Part shown: positions 27,289 to 36,043 of the stretch, one piece after another
Layout of the letters: every line of letters starts with the position of its first letter
Numbering within the stretch: the first letter of the stretch is position 1
NCBI RefSeq assembly: GCF_009708175.1
Contig: NZ_WMBB01000010.1
Location: forward strand, 1-64,000
From: Nocardia aurantiaca
GTDB lineage: Bacteria; Actinomycetota; Actinomycetes; Mycobacteriales; Mycobacteriaceae
DNA length: 64,000 nt
Direction of reading: 5' to 3'
Made by a program: the position numbers and the translations under genes
The notes under the pieces: model-generated
The model's database searches: none
Told to the model about the DNA's origin: nothing
What the model saw: only the letters and a program-made list of their open reading frames with translations

Positions 27289-28695
27289 ATGACCGAGGAG
27301 ACGCAGTACCGCATCGAACACGACACCATGGGCGAGGTCCGCGTTCCCGTCGACGCGCTGTGGCGGGCGCAGACTCAGCGGGCGGTGGAGAACTTCCCGA
27401 TCAGCGGGCGCGGCCTGGAGCGCGCGCAGATTCGCGCGCTCGGCCTGCTGAAGGCGGCCTGCGCGGCCGTGAACCGCGATCTTGGGCTGCTGGACGAGAC
27501 CAAGGCCGACGCCATCATCGTGGCGGCCGCCGAGATCGCCGACGGCCGCCACGACGACCAGTTCCCGATCGACGTTTTCCAGACCGGCTCCGGCACCAGT
27601 TCGAACATGAACGCCAACGAGGTGATCGCGGGCATCGCCGCCCGCGACGGCGTCACCGTGCACCCCAATGACGACGTGAACATGTCGCAGTCGTCCAATG
27701 ACACCTTCCCCACGGCAACACATCTCGCGGCTACCGAGGCGGTGGTCAAGGATCTGGTCCCGGCGCTGGACCACCTGCGGCTGGCGTTGCTGGACAAGTC
27801 CCAGGAGTGGAAGTACGTGGTCAAGTCGGGCCGCACCCACCTGATGGACGCGGTCCCGGTCACCCTGGGCCAGGAGTTCGGCGGCTACACCCGGCAGGTC
27901 AGCTCCGGCATCGAGCGCCTGCTGGCCACCCTGCCGCGGGTGGGCGAGCTGGCCATCGGCGGCACCGCGGTCGGCACCGGTCTCAACGCGCCCGTCGGTT
28001 TCGGCGCGAAGGTCGTCGCGGAACTGGAGAAGGTCACCGGTCTGGACCACCTGTCCGAGGCCCGCGATCACTTCGAGGCGCAGGCCGCCCGCGATGGCCT
28101 GGTGGAGCTGTCCGGGGCGCTGCGCACGGTCGCGATCAGCCTCACCAAGATCGCCAATGACATTCGCTGGATGGGTTCGGGCCCGCTGACCGGTCTGGCC
28201 GAGCTCCGGCTGCCGGATCTGCAGCCCGGCTCCTCGATCATGCCCGGCAAGGTGAATCCGGTGCTGCCGGAAGCGGTGACGCAGGTGGCCGCGCAGGTCA
28301 TCGGCAACGATGCCGCGATCGCCTGGGGCGGCGGCAACGGCGCGTTCGAATTGAACGTCTACATTCCGATGATGGCCCGCAATGTGCTCGAGTCGATTCG
28401 GCTGCTGGCCAATGTCTCTCGCCTGTTCGCCGACAGGTGCGTCAGCGGACTGGCCGCCAATGTGGACCGGCTACGGCAGCTGGCGGAATCCTCGCCGTCC
28501 ATCGTGACCCCGTTGAATTCCGCCATCGGGTACGAGGAGGCCGCGGCGGTCGCCAAGCAGGCGCTCGAGGAGCACAAGACGATTCGCCAGACGGTCATCG
28601 ACCGGGGGCTGATCGGCGACAAGCTCACGGTCGAGGAACTCGATCGCCGCCTGGATGTGCTGTCCATGGCGCAGGTGGACGAGAAGAACGAATAA
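27289..28695 (+). CDS. fumC: Class II fumarate hydratase
   Basis: 468 residues from the ATG at 27289. Signature GSSIMPGKVNP lies near residue 320, with GSGTSSNMNANEV, KSGRTHLMDA and the family start YRIEHDTMGEVRVP. It interconverts fumarate and malate in the TCA cycle. The neighbours glpX and DUF4245 keep the order seen around Rv1098c. Confidence 0.96.
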   Translation: MTEETQYRIEHDTMGEVRVPVDALWRAQTQRAVENFPISGRGLERAQIRALGLLKAACAAVNRDLGLLDETKADAIIVAAAEIADGRHDDQFPIDVFQTGSGTSSNMNANEVIAGIAARDGVTVHPNDDVNMSQSSNDTFPTATHLAATEAVVKDLVPALDHLRLALLDKSQEWKYVVKSGRTHLMDAVPVTLGQEFGGYTRQVSSGIERLLATLPRVGELAIGGTAVGTGLNAPVGFGAKVVAELEKVTGLDHLSEARDHFEAQAARDGLVELSGALRTVAISLTKIANDIRWMGSGPLTGLAELRLPDLQPGSSIMPGKVNPVLPEAVTQVAAQVIGNDAAIAWGGGNGAFELNVYIPMMARNVLESIRLLANVSRLFADRCVSGLAANVDRLRQLAESSPSIVTPLNSAIGYEEAAAVAKQALEEHKTIRQTVIDRGLIGDKLTVEELDRRLDVLSMAQVDEKNE

Positions 28696-28791
28696 GGCTG
28701 TCGGCCTGGGCATGGCGCTTCGCAGCACTGGTCGGTGGGCAGGGCGGTTGCCGTCATGCCCACGCCAGTTCGATGTCCATGGTCGCGGAAC

Positions 28792-29976
28792 CTAGTGCGC
28801 CGCGATCAGTTCCGGGTAGTTCCTCAGATCGATGTCGTTCTTGGCGTTCTCGGCGTACTTCGCCATCATCTTGAAGCCGCGTGAGCGCACGAACCAATTG
28901 CGCAGGCGCAGGCCGAGCGTGGTTCGCGGCGCCAGGAACCGTCCCGGGCCGGCGCTGTCGGCCTTGCGCAGCAGCCGCTTCATGATCTGCTCGTAGCGCG
29001 CGAAGGCCACGATGTGATCGCCGTCGGCCGCGGCCAGTTCACCGGCCATCACATAGGCCCCGACGATCGCCGAACCGGTGCCGAATCCATTCAGCGTGTG
29101 GCCGTGCGCGGCATCGCCGATCAGCGCCACCCGGCCCGAGGTGAAGCGCTTCATCGACACCTTGGCGATGGCGTCGAGATAGAACCCGTCCAGGCGCGGG
29201 AGTTCGTTCAGCATGCGCGGCGCCTCCCAGCCCATTCCCGCGAAGTGCTCGGCGACGATTCGGCGCTGCTGGTCGAAATCGTCACGCGAATAGTCGAGTT
29301 CGGGCGAGGCGAACAGATACATCTGCGCGCCTTTGTTGCCGCCTGTCATGGCGAGCCGTCCGGGCGTATTGCAGCCGAGCGATCGGGCGCGGGCCCGATT
29401 CCCCTCCGGCATGCCCTCCCAGACCGACGCGCCCGCGATGGCGTAGTAGTAGCCGTCGTGCGTAACGAAGTCCTTCTCCGGGCCGAAGGCCAGTTTGCGC
29501 ACCCGTGAGTGGATGCCGTCGCAGCCGAAGACCAGATCGAAGGCCCGCTCGGGCGTGTTCTCGAATTCGACGTACACCCCGTCGGCGGTCTCGCGCAGCG
29601 CGGTGACGGTGTCGCCGAAGAGGTATTCGCATTCCCCCGCGGTCCGGCTGTAGAGGATCTCGGTCAGGTCGCCGCGCAGGATCTCGATATCGCCGCCGAG
29701 GAATTCGCCTGGCATCACGGCCTGTTCCACTCCGCTCTCGTCGACCAGCACCCAGTCGGTCTTGCCGGTCTGCCGCCGCCGGATGTCCTCGAGCACGCCC
29801 ATGCGCTCGAGCACGGTCATATGGGTCTCGCCGGTGAAATCGATGGCCTGACCGCCGGTGCGCAGGGCGGGCGCCTTCTCCACCACGGTCACCCGGAAGC
29901 CGTAGCGGTGCAGCCAGTAGGCGAGGGCGGGACCGGCGACGCCGGCTCCGGAGATGAGGACGGTGGCGTTGCGCAT
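28792..29976 (-). CDS. FAD-dependent monooxygenase (PHBH/TetX-like)
   Basis: 394 residues. GAGVAGPALAYWLHRYG (10-26) is the FAD-binding Rossmann motif; VFGCDGIHSRVR is the DG motif; ALIGDAAHGHTLNGFGTGSAI is the GD motif contacting the ribityl chain. Such enzymes hydroxylate aromatic compounds or inactivate antibiotics; the substrate cannot be told. AAGGAG precedes the ATG. It is divergent from a TetR regulator and shares a symmetric operator-like region with it, so it is probably repressed by that protein. Confidence 0.9.
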   Translation of the reverse strand: MRNATVLISGAGVAGPALAYWLHRYGFRVTVVEKAPALRTGGQAIDFTGETHMTVLERMGVLEDIRRRQTGKTDWVLVDESGVEQAVMPGEFLGGDIEILRGDLTEILYSRTAGECEYLFGDTVTALRETADGVYVEFENTPERAFDLVFGCDGIHSRVRKLAFGPEKDFVTHDGYYYAIAGASVWEGMPEGNRARARSLGCNTPGRLAMTGGNKGAQMYLFASPELDYSRDDFDQQRRIVAEHFAGMGWEAPRMLNELPRLDGFYLDAIAKVSMKRFTSGRVALIGDAAHGHTLNGFGTGSAIVGAYVMAGELAAADGDHIVAFARYEQIMKRLLRKADSAGPGRFLAPRTTLGLRLRNWFVRSRGFKMMAKYAENAKNDIDLRNYPELIAAH

Positions 29977-29994
29977 GTCACTGACTCCTTCATT

Positions 29995-30047
29995 AACTGC
30001 GTCGATCGGACGCTATTGCTTAATAAGAGCGTATGATGGACGCAGTT
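29995..30047. promoter_or_regulatory. Nested inverted repeats: candidate TetR operator
   Basis: AACTGCGTC (29995-30003) and GACGCAGTT (30039-30047) form a perfect 9-bp inverted repeat. Inside, CGCT...AGCG (30011-30031) is an imperfect palindrome. Both are centred on base 30021. A -10-like TATGAT lies at 30032-30037. The site is midway between the monooxygenase and the TetR gene. Confidence 0.6.
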
Positions 30048-30081
30048 TCACGTCAAGCTCGTCATCGGGAAGGATGAGGCC

Positions 30082-30810
30082 ATGCCGGCACCGACCACCC
30101 TCGAACTGCTCTGGGGCTCGCCCGACCGCCCCCGGCGTGGGCCGAAACCGTCCCTCACGCTGGAGCGCATCGTCGGCGAGGCCATCGATCTCGCCGACAC
30201 CGAAGGACTCGCGAACCTGTCCATGGCGCGGCTGGCCGAACGCCTCGGCTGCGCCAAGATGGCGCTGTACCGCTACATCCCCGGCAAGGCCGAGCTCACC
30301 GCGCTCATGCTGGACACCGCCCTCGGCCTGCCGCCCGAGCCCCCTTGCGGCCCAACGGATTCCGACCCGGAGCCGTGGCGCACCTACCTGCGCCCGTGGA
30401 CCGAGACCTTCTATGAACGCGCCGTCTCGCACCCATGGGCCAACGAGCTGACCACCGGGATCCGGCTACTGGGGCCCAATGAACTGGCCTGGCTGGAGTC
30501 GGCTCTGGCGGTGCTGGACGGCACCGGACTGACCGCCGCCGAACGCCTCGACACCGTCGTCCTGCTGGCCAACCACGTGCGTGGCATGGGGCTGCAGGCC
30601 GCCGCGGCGGGCGCGGACCTCGAGGGCGAACTCGCGCGCGAACTCGGCACGGTGCTGACCATGCAGGCGCAGCGCTACCCGCACGCCGCGGCCGCCTTCG
30701 CCGAGACCATGTCCGGCACCGCCGCCCAGACCGGGCGCGACAATGCCCTCTCCTTCGGCATCGACCGCATTCTCGACGGCGTGGCCGCGCTCATCGCGAC
30801 GCGACGATAG
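30082..30810 (+). CDS. TetR/AcrR family regulator with TetR-type C-terminal domain
   Basis: 242 residues. After a basic start (RPRRGPKPSLT) the helix-turn-helix runs through IVGEAIDLADTEGLANLSMARLAERLGCAKMALYRYI at about 27-65. The C-terminal part, with LDTVVLLANHVRGM, resembles ligand-binding domains of the TetR class proper. The divergent position next to a flavin monooxygenase, a TetX-like arrangement, suggests that a substrate of that enzyme is the inducer. Confidence 0.9.
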   Translation: MPAPTTLELLWGSPDRPRRGPKPSLTLERIVGEAIDLADTEGLANLSMARLAERLGCAKMALYRYIPGKAELTALMLDTALGLPPEPPCGPTDSDPEPWRTYLRPWTETFYERAVSHPWANELTTGIRLLGPNELAWLESALAVLDGTGLTAAERLDTVVLLANHVRGMGLQAAAAGADLEGELARELGTVLTMQAQRYPHAAAAFAETMSGTAAQTGRDNALSFGIDRILDGVAALIATRR

Positions 30811-30859
30811 TTGCCGCGAATATCTGTGCCGCGGCCCTGATTCGGCCTACGCTCGGCTC

Positions 30860-31282
30860 ATGTCCGAGCTACCCGAGTTGAAGCAGGATCCGGTGACCAC
30901 GGTGCGCGAGTTCTTCGCGGCGCTGGAAATGAAGATCGTGGACGAGGCCCTCGAACTGGCCGATCCGGGCATCGTCTGGAAGAACACCTCGCTGCCCGAT
31001 GTGCGCGGCCTCGACCGCGTGCGGTGGGTGCTGGGTCTGCTCAACAATCCCCGCTTCGGTTTCCGCGCCGACGTGCATCACATCGCGGCCACCGAGGACG
31101 GCACAGTCCTCACCGAGCGCACCGACTACCTGCGCGCGGGCCCGGTCGAGATCGCCTTCTGGGTCTGCGGCACCTTCGAGTTCCGCGACGGCCGCATCAG
31201 CGTCTGGCACGACCACTTCAGCTGGGAGAACTTCCTGCGCGGCACGGTGGTCGGCGCGTTCCGCGCGCTATTGCCCCGCTGA
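30860..31282 (+). CDS. NTF2-like protein of the limonene-1,2-epoxide hydrolase type
   Basis: 140 residues from the ATG at 30860. The cone-shaped NTF2 fold is suggested by VREFFAALEMKIVDEALEL, the central IVWKNTSLPDVRG, and C-terminal WVCGTFEFRDGRISVWHDHFSWENF. The Asp-Arg-Asp triad of limonene epoxide hydrolases can be proposed from ERTDYL and WHDHF, but I cannot confirm it. It is close to mycobacterial EphG-like proteins. It follows the TetR gene by 49 bases. Confidence 0.75.
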   Translation: MSELPELKQDPVTTVREFFAALEMKIVDEALELADPGIVWKNTSLPDVRGLDRVRWVLGLLNNPRFGFRADVHHIAATEDGTVLTERTDYLRAGPVEIAFWVCGTFEFRDGRISVWHDHFSWENFLRGTVVGAFRALLPR

Positions 31283-31407
31283 CGACGGCCGCGCGCCCCG
31301 AGTGCGTCCCGGGGGGGCCGAGCTCCCGAACATCCAACACCTGGGCCGGTACGGCCCGCGATCGATTCCGAGCCGCGAAGGATCGATCCGAGCGGCCCCC
31401 GGAAGCG

Positions 31408-31443
31408 GCTGTGCCCCGCACGAATCATCGTGCGAGGCACAGC
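31408..31443 (+). terminator. Terminator-like hairpin after the NTF2-like gene
   Basis: GCTGTGCC, two unpaired bases, GCACGA, loop ATCA, TCGTGC, two bases, GGCACAGC: 14 paired bases with a small internal loop. Just beyond it, a 19-base unit (CAGGTTCAGGGTGGGGTCG) is repeated in tandem at 31452 and 31471 with one change. Confidence 0.65.
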
Positions 31444-31518
31444 GTCTCCAGCAGGTTCAGGGTGGGGTCGCAGGTTCAGGGCGGGGTCGGGCCGTCGGGT
31501 GACGACCGCGGGCCCGGA

Positions 31519-32376
31519 TCAGGGACGCAGGTGGGCCAGTTCGGCCCGCGCCTTCTCGCCGTCCTCGCCGAAGTCGGTGCGGGTGAAGATCTTCCACTGC
31601 TCGAGCAGCGGCGCGAAGACCAGTTCGGGCTCGCTCGCGCGGTCGTACACCCCGGCCTCGGCGAGGACCTCGTCGCTGGTGCGGCCGTCGGCGAGCTGGA
31701 CCACGGGGACGTGGAAGTCGGCGACGCGGCCGGCGATGGCACGGATGGTCTGGTCCGGGGCCAGGTCGAGGGCGGCGGCGACCAGGTTGGCGAAGAAGAC
31801 GGCCTGAAGTTCGTCGTCGGCGGCCAGGCGCTCGGCAATGGCCCCGACGATGACATTGTCGGCCGAGCGCGCGGTATTGCGGTGCCGGACGGCCGCGGCG
31901 GCCTCCTCGAAGGCGCAGGTGGCGAGCACGTCGAGCAGGTGCAGGGCGGGGCGGCGGAACCCGGCGGTCATATGCGCCATACGCATTCGCTCCAGCTCGA
32001 CCGGGTCGACGGCGCGGGTGACCATCAGGTAGTTGCGGATGAGGATCTCGTGCCGGTTCTCCTCCGCGGTCCAGCGGCCTACCCAGCGCCACCAAGGGCC
32101 GGTACGCAGGTACTTGCCGACCTCACGGTGATAAGAGGGCAGGTTGTCGGCGACCAGCACGCTCACCGTGAGCGCGGTCTTGGCGACCTCGCTCAGCTCG
32201 GATTGCGCCGGGTCCCAATCGGTTCCGCCGAGGAATTCGAAATTGCGGCCGTCGTCCCACGGCACATAGTCGTGGGGCTGCCATTCCGGGGCGGCGGCGA
32301 TATGCCGCACGAGGTTGGTCTCCACCTCCGCCGCGAGCGATTCCAGCAGGTCTCGATCGGCCAAAACGTTCTGCAC
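31519..32376 (-). CDS. desA2: Acyl-ACP desaturase-like protein (DesA2 type) with altered metal ligands
   Basis: 285 residues, GTG start. The first diiron motif is intact (WTAEENRHEI, about residue 100), and the helix with CAFEEA keeps its Glu. The last motif, normally D-E-x-x-H in desaturases of this family, reads AADDELQAVFF, with Asp and Gln where Glu and His are expected. The helix before LPSYH also has VADN in place of the usual TEEx or TEDx. DesA-type enzymes are soluble and draw electrons from ferredoxin. The neighbourhood (phoH, glyA, coaA) matches Rv1094 desA2. Catalytic activity is therefore doubtful. Confidence 0.85.
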   Translation of the reverse strand: MQNVLADRDLLESLAAEVETNLVRHIAAAPEWQPHDYVPWDDGRNFEFLGGTDWDPAQSELSEVAKTALTVSVLVADNLPSYHREVGKYLRTGPWWRWVGRWTAEENRHEILIRNYLMVTRAVDPVELERMRMAHMTAGFRRPALHLLDVLATCAFEEAAAAVRHRNTARSADNVIVGAIAERLAADDELQAVFFANLVAAALDLAPDQTIRAIAGRVADFHVPVVQLADGRTSDEVLAEAGVYDRASEPELVFAPLLEQWKIFTRTDFGEDGEKARAELAHLRP

Positions 32377-32453
32377 TCGAACAACCTAGCGGCAGGTGGG
32401 CAAACGCGGGACTCTTCGATCGGTATTCGAATCCGCTATGGCCGCAGCCGGGT

Positions 32454-32480
32454 CCGGGACGCCGCCGCGGGGCGTCCCGG
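32454..32480 (-). terminator. Terminator hairpin after the LGFP lipoprotein gene
   Basis: CCGGGACGCC (32454-32463) pairs perfectly with GGCGTCCCGG (32471-32480) across a 7-base loop, 10 bases beyond the stop codon of the minus-strand gene. Confidence 0.75.
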
Positions 32481-32490
32481 TTCGGCGGGG

Positions 32491-33012
32491 CTACTTCTCG
32501 GTGACAGTGGTCTCGTTGTCGGCCCAGGTGATGGAGCCGCCGCTGAAATCGCTCTGCTTGCCGCCCGCGATGTCGTATTCGTCGCTGGTCGGGTACCCCA
32601 GCTTGCCGCTCGCACCGCCCTGCTCGTCCCAGGCCTTGCGGATCTCGCCCCACACCACCTGGGTGCCGTGGGTCGGGCTGTAATAGATTGCGCCGCCGTC
32701 GAATTCCTGCACCATGCCGCTGTCGGGCGCGTCCGTGGCCGGACCGGTGGGCATGCCGAGTACGCCGGTGGCCCCGCCCATCTGGTTGTACTTGTCGAGG
32801 ATGCCGCCGGCGACGGCGATATCGCCGCCGTCCCGCATGGCGATCTTGGCTTCGGTGGCGTGGGTTTCGCCACCGGCCTGGGTGGCGGGGGTGGTCGAGG
32901 CCACCGGTGACGAGGACTTCTTGCTGTCGTCCTTGCCGCAACCCGCGCCTAGTGCGGTGACGACCGCAAGCGCCGCGATGATGCCCGCCGTGCGTCGTGC
33001 GTAGTGGTGCAT
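32491..33012 (-). CDS. LGFP-repeat lipoprotein
   Basis: 173 residues from the ATG at 33012, which has GGAGG upstream. The signal peptide ends in ALGAGC, a lipobox. After a Ser/Thr-rich linker come two to three LGFP-type repeats (GVLGMPTG, GKLGYPTS, plus FDGGAIYYSPTHGTQVV spacers). LGFP repeats occur in cell-wall proteins of mycolic-acid bacteria and may bind the arabinogalactan-mycolate layer. Confidence 0.85.
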   Translation of the reverse strand: MHHYARRTAGIIAALAVVTALGAGCGKDDSKKSSSPVASTTPATQAGGETHATEAKIAMRDGGDIAVAGGILDKYNQMGGATGVLGMPTGPATDAPDSGMVQEFDGGAIYYSPTHGTQVVWGEIRKAWDEQGGASGKLGYPTSDEYDIAGGKQSDFSGGSITWADNETTVTEK

Positions 33013-33182
33013 GTTCCATCCTCCCGCGAATCCTGGCCGACAACTCGGCTGCATGGCATGCACACCGCAAGAACGGCATGCACTCCGCAATGATTCGGCG
33101 AATCAGACAGCGCTCACCGAAGGTGCAGTCGAGCTGGAATTACAGCGAAAACTACCCCACCACATGTGAGTTGAAACACACG

Positions 33183-33228
33183 CCAAAAAATTGCCCGGCC
33201 GGAGGGCGAGTCGCTCTCCGACCGGGCA
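33183..33228 (-). terminator. Rho-independent terminator of the PIN-PhoH gene
   Basis: Read on the minus strand, TGCCCGG-x-CGGAG pairs with its partner (12 pairs, one mismatch; 33192-33228) and is followed at once by a run of six T (33185-33190). It is the clearest intrinsic terminator in the window, 18 bases beyond the stop codon. Confidence 0.85.
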
Positions 33229-33245
33229 GGTTCAGCTACCGGGCG

Positions 33246-34646
33246 TCAGGAGTTGGGCCCGAACTCCTCCAGCATCTCGGTGACCAGCGCCGCGATCGGC
33301 GACCGCTCACTGCGGGTGAGGGTGACGTGCGCGAACAACGGGTGCCCCTTGAGCTTTTCGATCACGGCGGCCACGCCGTCGTGCCGGCCGACCCGCAGGT
33401 TGTCACGCTGCGCCACATCGTGGGTGAGCACCACCCGTGATCCGCTGCCCAACCGGCTCAGCACCGTGAGCAGCACATTGCGTTCCAGCGACTGCGCCTC
33501 GTCCACGATCACGAAGGAATCGTGCAGCGAGCGCCCGCGAATGTGGGTGAGCGGCAACACCTCCAGCATGCCGCGCGCCTGCACCTCCTCCATCACCTCC
33601 GGGCTGGCCAGCCCGTCGAGGGTGTCGAAGACGGCCTGCGCCCACGGCCCCATCTTCTCGCTCTCGGAGCCCGGCAGATAGCCGAGCTCCTGTCCACCCA
33701 CCGCGTAGAGCGGCCGGAACACCACCACCTTCCGATGCGAGCGGCGCTCCAGCACCGCCTCGAGCCCGGCGGTCAACGCCAGCGCGGACTTGCCGGTGCC
33801 GGCCCGCCCGCCGAGGGAGACGATGCCGACGCTCTCGTCCAGCAGCAGATCGAGCGCGATCCGCTGTTCGGCCGACCGGCCGTGCAGTCCGAAGGCCTCC
33901 CGGTCGCCGCGCACCAACTGCACCCGCTTGTCCGGCGTCACCCGGGCCAGCGCGCTGCCGCGCGGACTCAGCATGCGAATTCCGGTGTGGCAGGGCATGT
34001 CCCGGGCCTCATCGAGATCGATGACGGTGTCGGCGTACAGCCTGTCGACGGTGCCGGTGGCGACCTCCAGTTCCACCATGCCGGTCCAGCCGGAGGTGAT
34101 GACGTCCTGCGCGTGGTACTCATCGGCCCGCAGGCCGACCGCGCTGGCCTTGACGCGCAGCGGAATGTCCTTGGACACCAGCACGACTCGCTGCCCCTCG
34201 GCGGCCAGGTTGAGCGCGCAGGCCAGGATGCGGGAATCGTTGGTGTCCGTGCGGAATCCGACGGGCAATACGGTTGGGTCGGTGTGGTTCAACTCCACCT
34301 GGAGTGTCCCGCCCTGGGTGCCGACCGACACCCGCTGATCGAGCCGACCGTGTGCCAGACGCATGTCGTCCAGCATGCGCAGCGCCTCGCGAGCGAACCA
34401 GCCGAGTTCGTGGTGCTGGCGTTTGGCCTCGAGCTCACTGATCACCACCAGCGGCAGCACCACGTGATGCTCGCCGAAGCGGGTCAGGGCCCAGGGGTCG
34501 GACAGCAGCACCGACGTGTCGACTACGAAGGTCTTCGGTCCGGATTCGGACGACTGCGAGGCGCGAACTCCCCGTGTCGTGGTCCGTCGGCCCTGGTCAG
34601 AGCCGGCGTCCCGAGTGGGAGAGGTAACGGAGCGTGCATCAGTCAC
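33246..34646 (-). CDS. phoH2: PIN domain-PhoH ATPase fusion (PhoH2 type)
   Basis: About 466 residues. I place the start at the GTG at 34646 because AAAGGAG lies six bases upstream; an earlier GTG at 34664 has none. The N-terminal third is a PIN nuclease (VVDTSVLLSDPWAL, VVISELEAKR, DSRILACAL). The C-terminal half is a PhoH helicase-like ATPase (GGRAGTGKSALAL Walker A, FVIVDEAQSL Walker B). Mycobacterial PhoH2 (Rv1095) unwinds and cleaves RNA and is paired with a small antitoxin, PhoAT; no such ORF is evident here. Confidence 0.92.
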   Translation of the reverse strand: MTDARSVTSPTRDAGSDQGRRTTTRGVRASQSSESGPKTFVVDTSVLLSDPWALTRFGEHHVVLPLVVISELEAKRQHHELGWFAREALRMLDDMRLAHGRLDQRVSVGTQGGTLQVELNHTDPTVLPVGFRTDTNDSRILACALNLAAEGQRVVLVSKDIPLRVKASAVGLRADEYHAQDVITSGWTGMVELEVATGTVDRLYADTVIDLDEARDMPCHTGIRMLSPRGSALARVTPDKRVQLVRGDREAFGLHGRSAEQRIALDLLLDESVGIVSLGGRAGTGKSALALTAGLEAVLERRSHRKVVVFRPLYAVGGQELGYLPGSESEKMGPWAQAVFDTLDGLASPEVMEEVQARGMLEVLPLTHIRGRSLHDSFVIVDEAQSLERNVLLTVLSRLGSGSRVVLTHDVAQRDNLRVGRHDGVAAVIEKLKGHPLFAHVTLTRSERSPIAALVTEMLEEFGPNS

Positions 34647-34874
34647 GGTGGGCTCCTTTGCCACTCGCGCGACACCGCGCGAGCGTTCTCGCTGGGCCGG
34701 TCAGCCTTGGGGTCGTACGACCCGAGGGCCGGGTGCCGGCCCCCTCGCACTGAATTGCTCAGTCACGATCAGGACCTCCCGTACGAGCCACACCTACGCA
34801 GCCCGCACTCCCGACGCTACCGCCGAAATCGCGATCCGGCTTCCAGACTGTCGGGCGCATTGGTGAAGATCGGG

Positions 34875-35285
34875 TTAACGCGAGTCCGCTCTGCGCCTTT
34901 CATCCGATTCACGCGGCAGTACGGGAACATGGCCGCGCTCCAGGCCTTTCGTGGCCGTGACCAGCGTCAACGGCGTGGCCGCGGCCTCCTCGCGCAGACG
35001 CGCCGACCCTTCCCGCGCGGCGTCCGAGCCGAACTCGATTCGCTACTCGCGCTTGAACTCGACACGGCGTGTCTGCGGCGTGGCGTGATACCACTTCCGG
35101 AGCTCGCGGGACGAAGGCGCGTCCTCGGTCCATTCGTCCATGGCCGCTTGCTGTTTGCTGATGCCGCGCTGTCACAGCCGACCCGCCCGCACCCGGCGGC
35201 AGTCGGCCGCGTCGGGACCGGCGTGCACGCGCTTGACCCGGTACCTCGGTTGCTTCGTCGTGTCCTCCGTTAGAGTCGAGGTCAT
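34875..35285 (-). pseudogene. DUF488 family gene inactivated by two in-frame stops
   Basis: One minus-strand frame, 137 codons from ATG at 35285 to TAA at 34875-34877, reads as a DUF488 protein: RYRVKRVHAGP, then RGISKQQAAMDEW, SRELRKWYH and TPLTLVTATK. Two stop codons interrupt it without shifting the frame: TGA at 35172-35174, where the family has the Trp of the LWPRG motif, and TAG at 35043-35045, near the usual RRY. The length equals intact homologues. The first ATG overlaps the start codon of the divergent gene at 35284. Similarity is recognised from memory, not from a search. Confidence 0.75.
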
Positions 35286-35556
35286 GGCCGAAACTGCGGA
35301 TCTGGCAACCCTGCCCACCAAGGAATTGCACGACCGTGCCGTGAAGCTGGCAGCCCGGCGCGGCGACATCAAGTTCCTGTGGGAACTGTTGAAGGCGATC
35401 CCGGGCGCCGAGGTGGCGGCGGGCAATCAGGGCGAGGGCGAGGTCGACATCTGGAACACCGCCGCCCTGCTCGACGACTATTTCCACGCCGGCGAGGGAG
35501 AGGTCGGCGAGGCGCTGCGCCCCATGTACCTGGACTACCTGAACAAGCACGCCTGA
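35284..35556 (+). CDS. Small conserved-looking acidic protein of unknown function
   Basis: 90 residues from the ATG at 35284. Two helical parts are likely: LPTKELHDRAVKLAARRGDIKFLWELLKAI and LRPMYLDYLNKHA, with a Gly/Glu-rich loop between. No cysteines, no signal or membrane segment. I do not recognise the family. It lies 91 bases before the mycoredoxin gene on the same strand. Confidence 0.7.
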   Translation: MAETADLATLPTKELHDRAVKLAARRGDIKFLWELLKAIPGAEVAAGNQGEGEVDIWNTAALLDDYFHAGEGEVGEALRPMYLDYLNKHA

Positions 35557-35647
35557 TCCCGGCGCGGCCGGATCGCGGGCGCCGCGGTCCGGTTCCGATC
35601 GCCATGGGGCATAGGCGGGTTCGCCTCGGCGGTCCTAGACTCCCGTC

Positions 35648-35956
35648 ATGACCGCTGCTGCCACACCAGAACTGGTCGTCTATCGCCGCCCGGGTTGCCC
35701 CTACTGTGCCCGCTTGCGCCGCGTGCTCAATCGTCACGGCATCATCCACCGCGAGATCGACATCTGGCAGGACCCCGACGCCGCGGCCTTCGTCCGCTCG
35801 GTGGCCGACGGCAACGAGACCGTCCCCACCGTCGTCCTCCGCGACGGCGGCACCGAGCGCAACTGGGTCAACCCGCACCCCAGGCAGCTCATCGCCATCG
35901 TGTCCGCCGACGCCCCGCAACTCACCGGCGGCCCCCGCAAGTTCTGGCCCTTCTGA
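35648..35956 (+). CDS. Glutaredoxin-like protein (mycoredoxin type)
   Basis: 102 residues with the active site CPYC at 17-20 and the cis-proline loop TVPTVV, in a thioredoxin fold of glutaredoxin size. In actinobacteria that use mycothiol, such proteins reduce mycothiol mixed disulfides; the use of mycothiol by this organism is an inference from its taxonomy. It converges on glyA, with a strong hairpin between. Confidence 0.9.
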   Translation: MTAAATPELVVYRRPGCPYCARLRRVLNRHGIIHREIDIWQDPDAAAFVRSVADGNETVPTVVLRDGGTERNWVNPHPRQLIAIVSADAPQLTGGPRKFWPF

Positions 35957-35990
35957 GGGCGGTCGCCGGGATCGCCCGCCTCCGACGCCA

Positions 35991-36024
35991 GAGTCCGCCG
36001 CGATCGTGAGATCGCGGCGGGCTC
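35991..36024. terminator. Bidirectional terminator between mycoredoxin gene and glyA
   Basis: CCGCCGCGATC (35995-36005), loop GTGA, GATCGCGGCGG (36010-36020), extended by GAG/CTC outside. A 14- to 15-bp stem between two convergent genes. Confidence 0.85.
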
Positions 36025-36043
36025 TTGGTCTTTCGGGGGGCGC

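Noticed and set aside
34647..34874. PhoAT-like antitoxin ORF upstream of PIN-PhoH
   Set aside because: No minus-strand ORF with a start and ribosome site was found in this interval.
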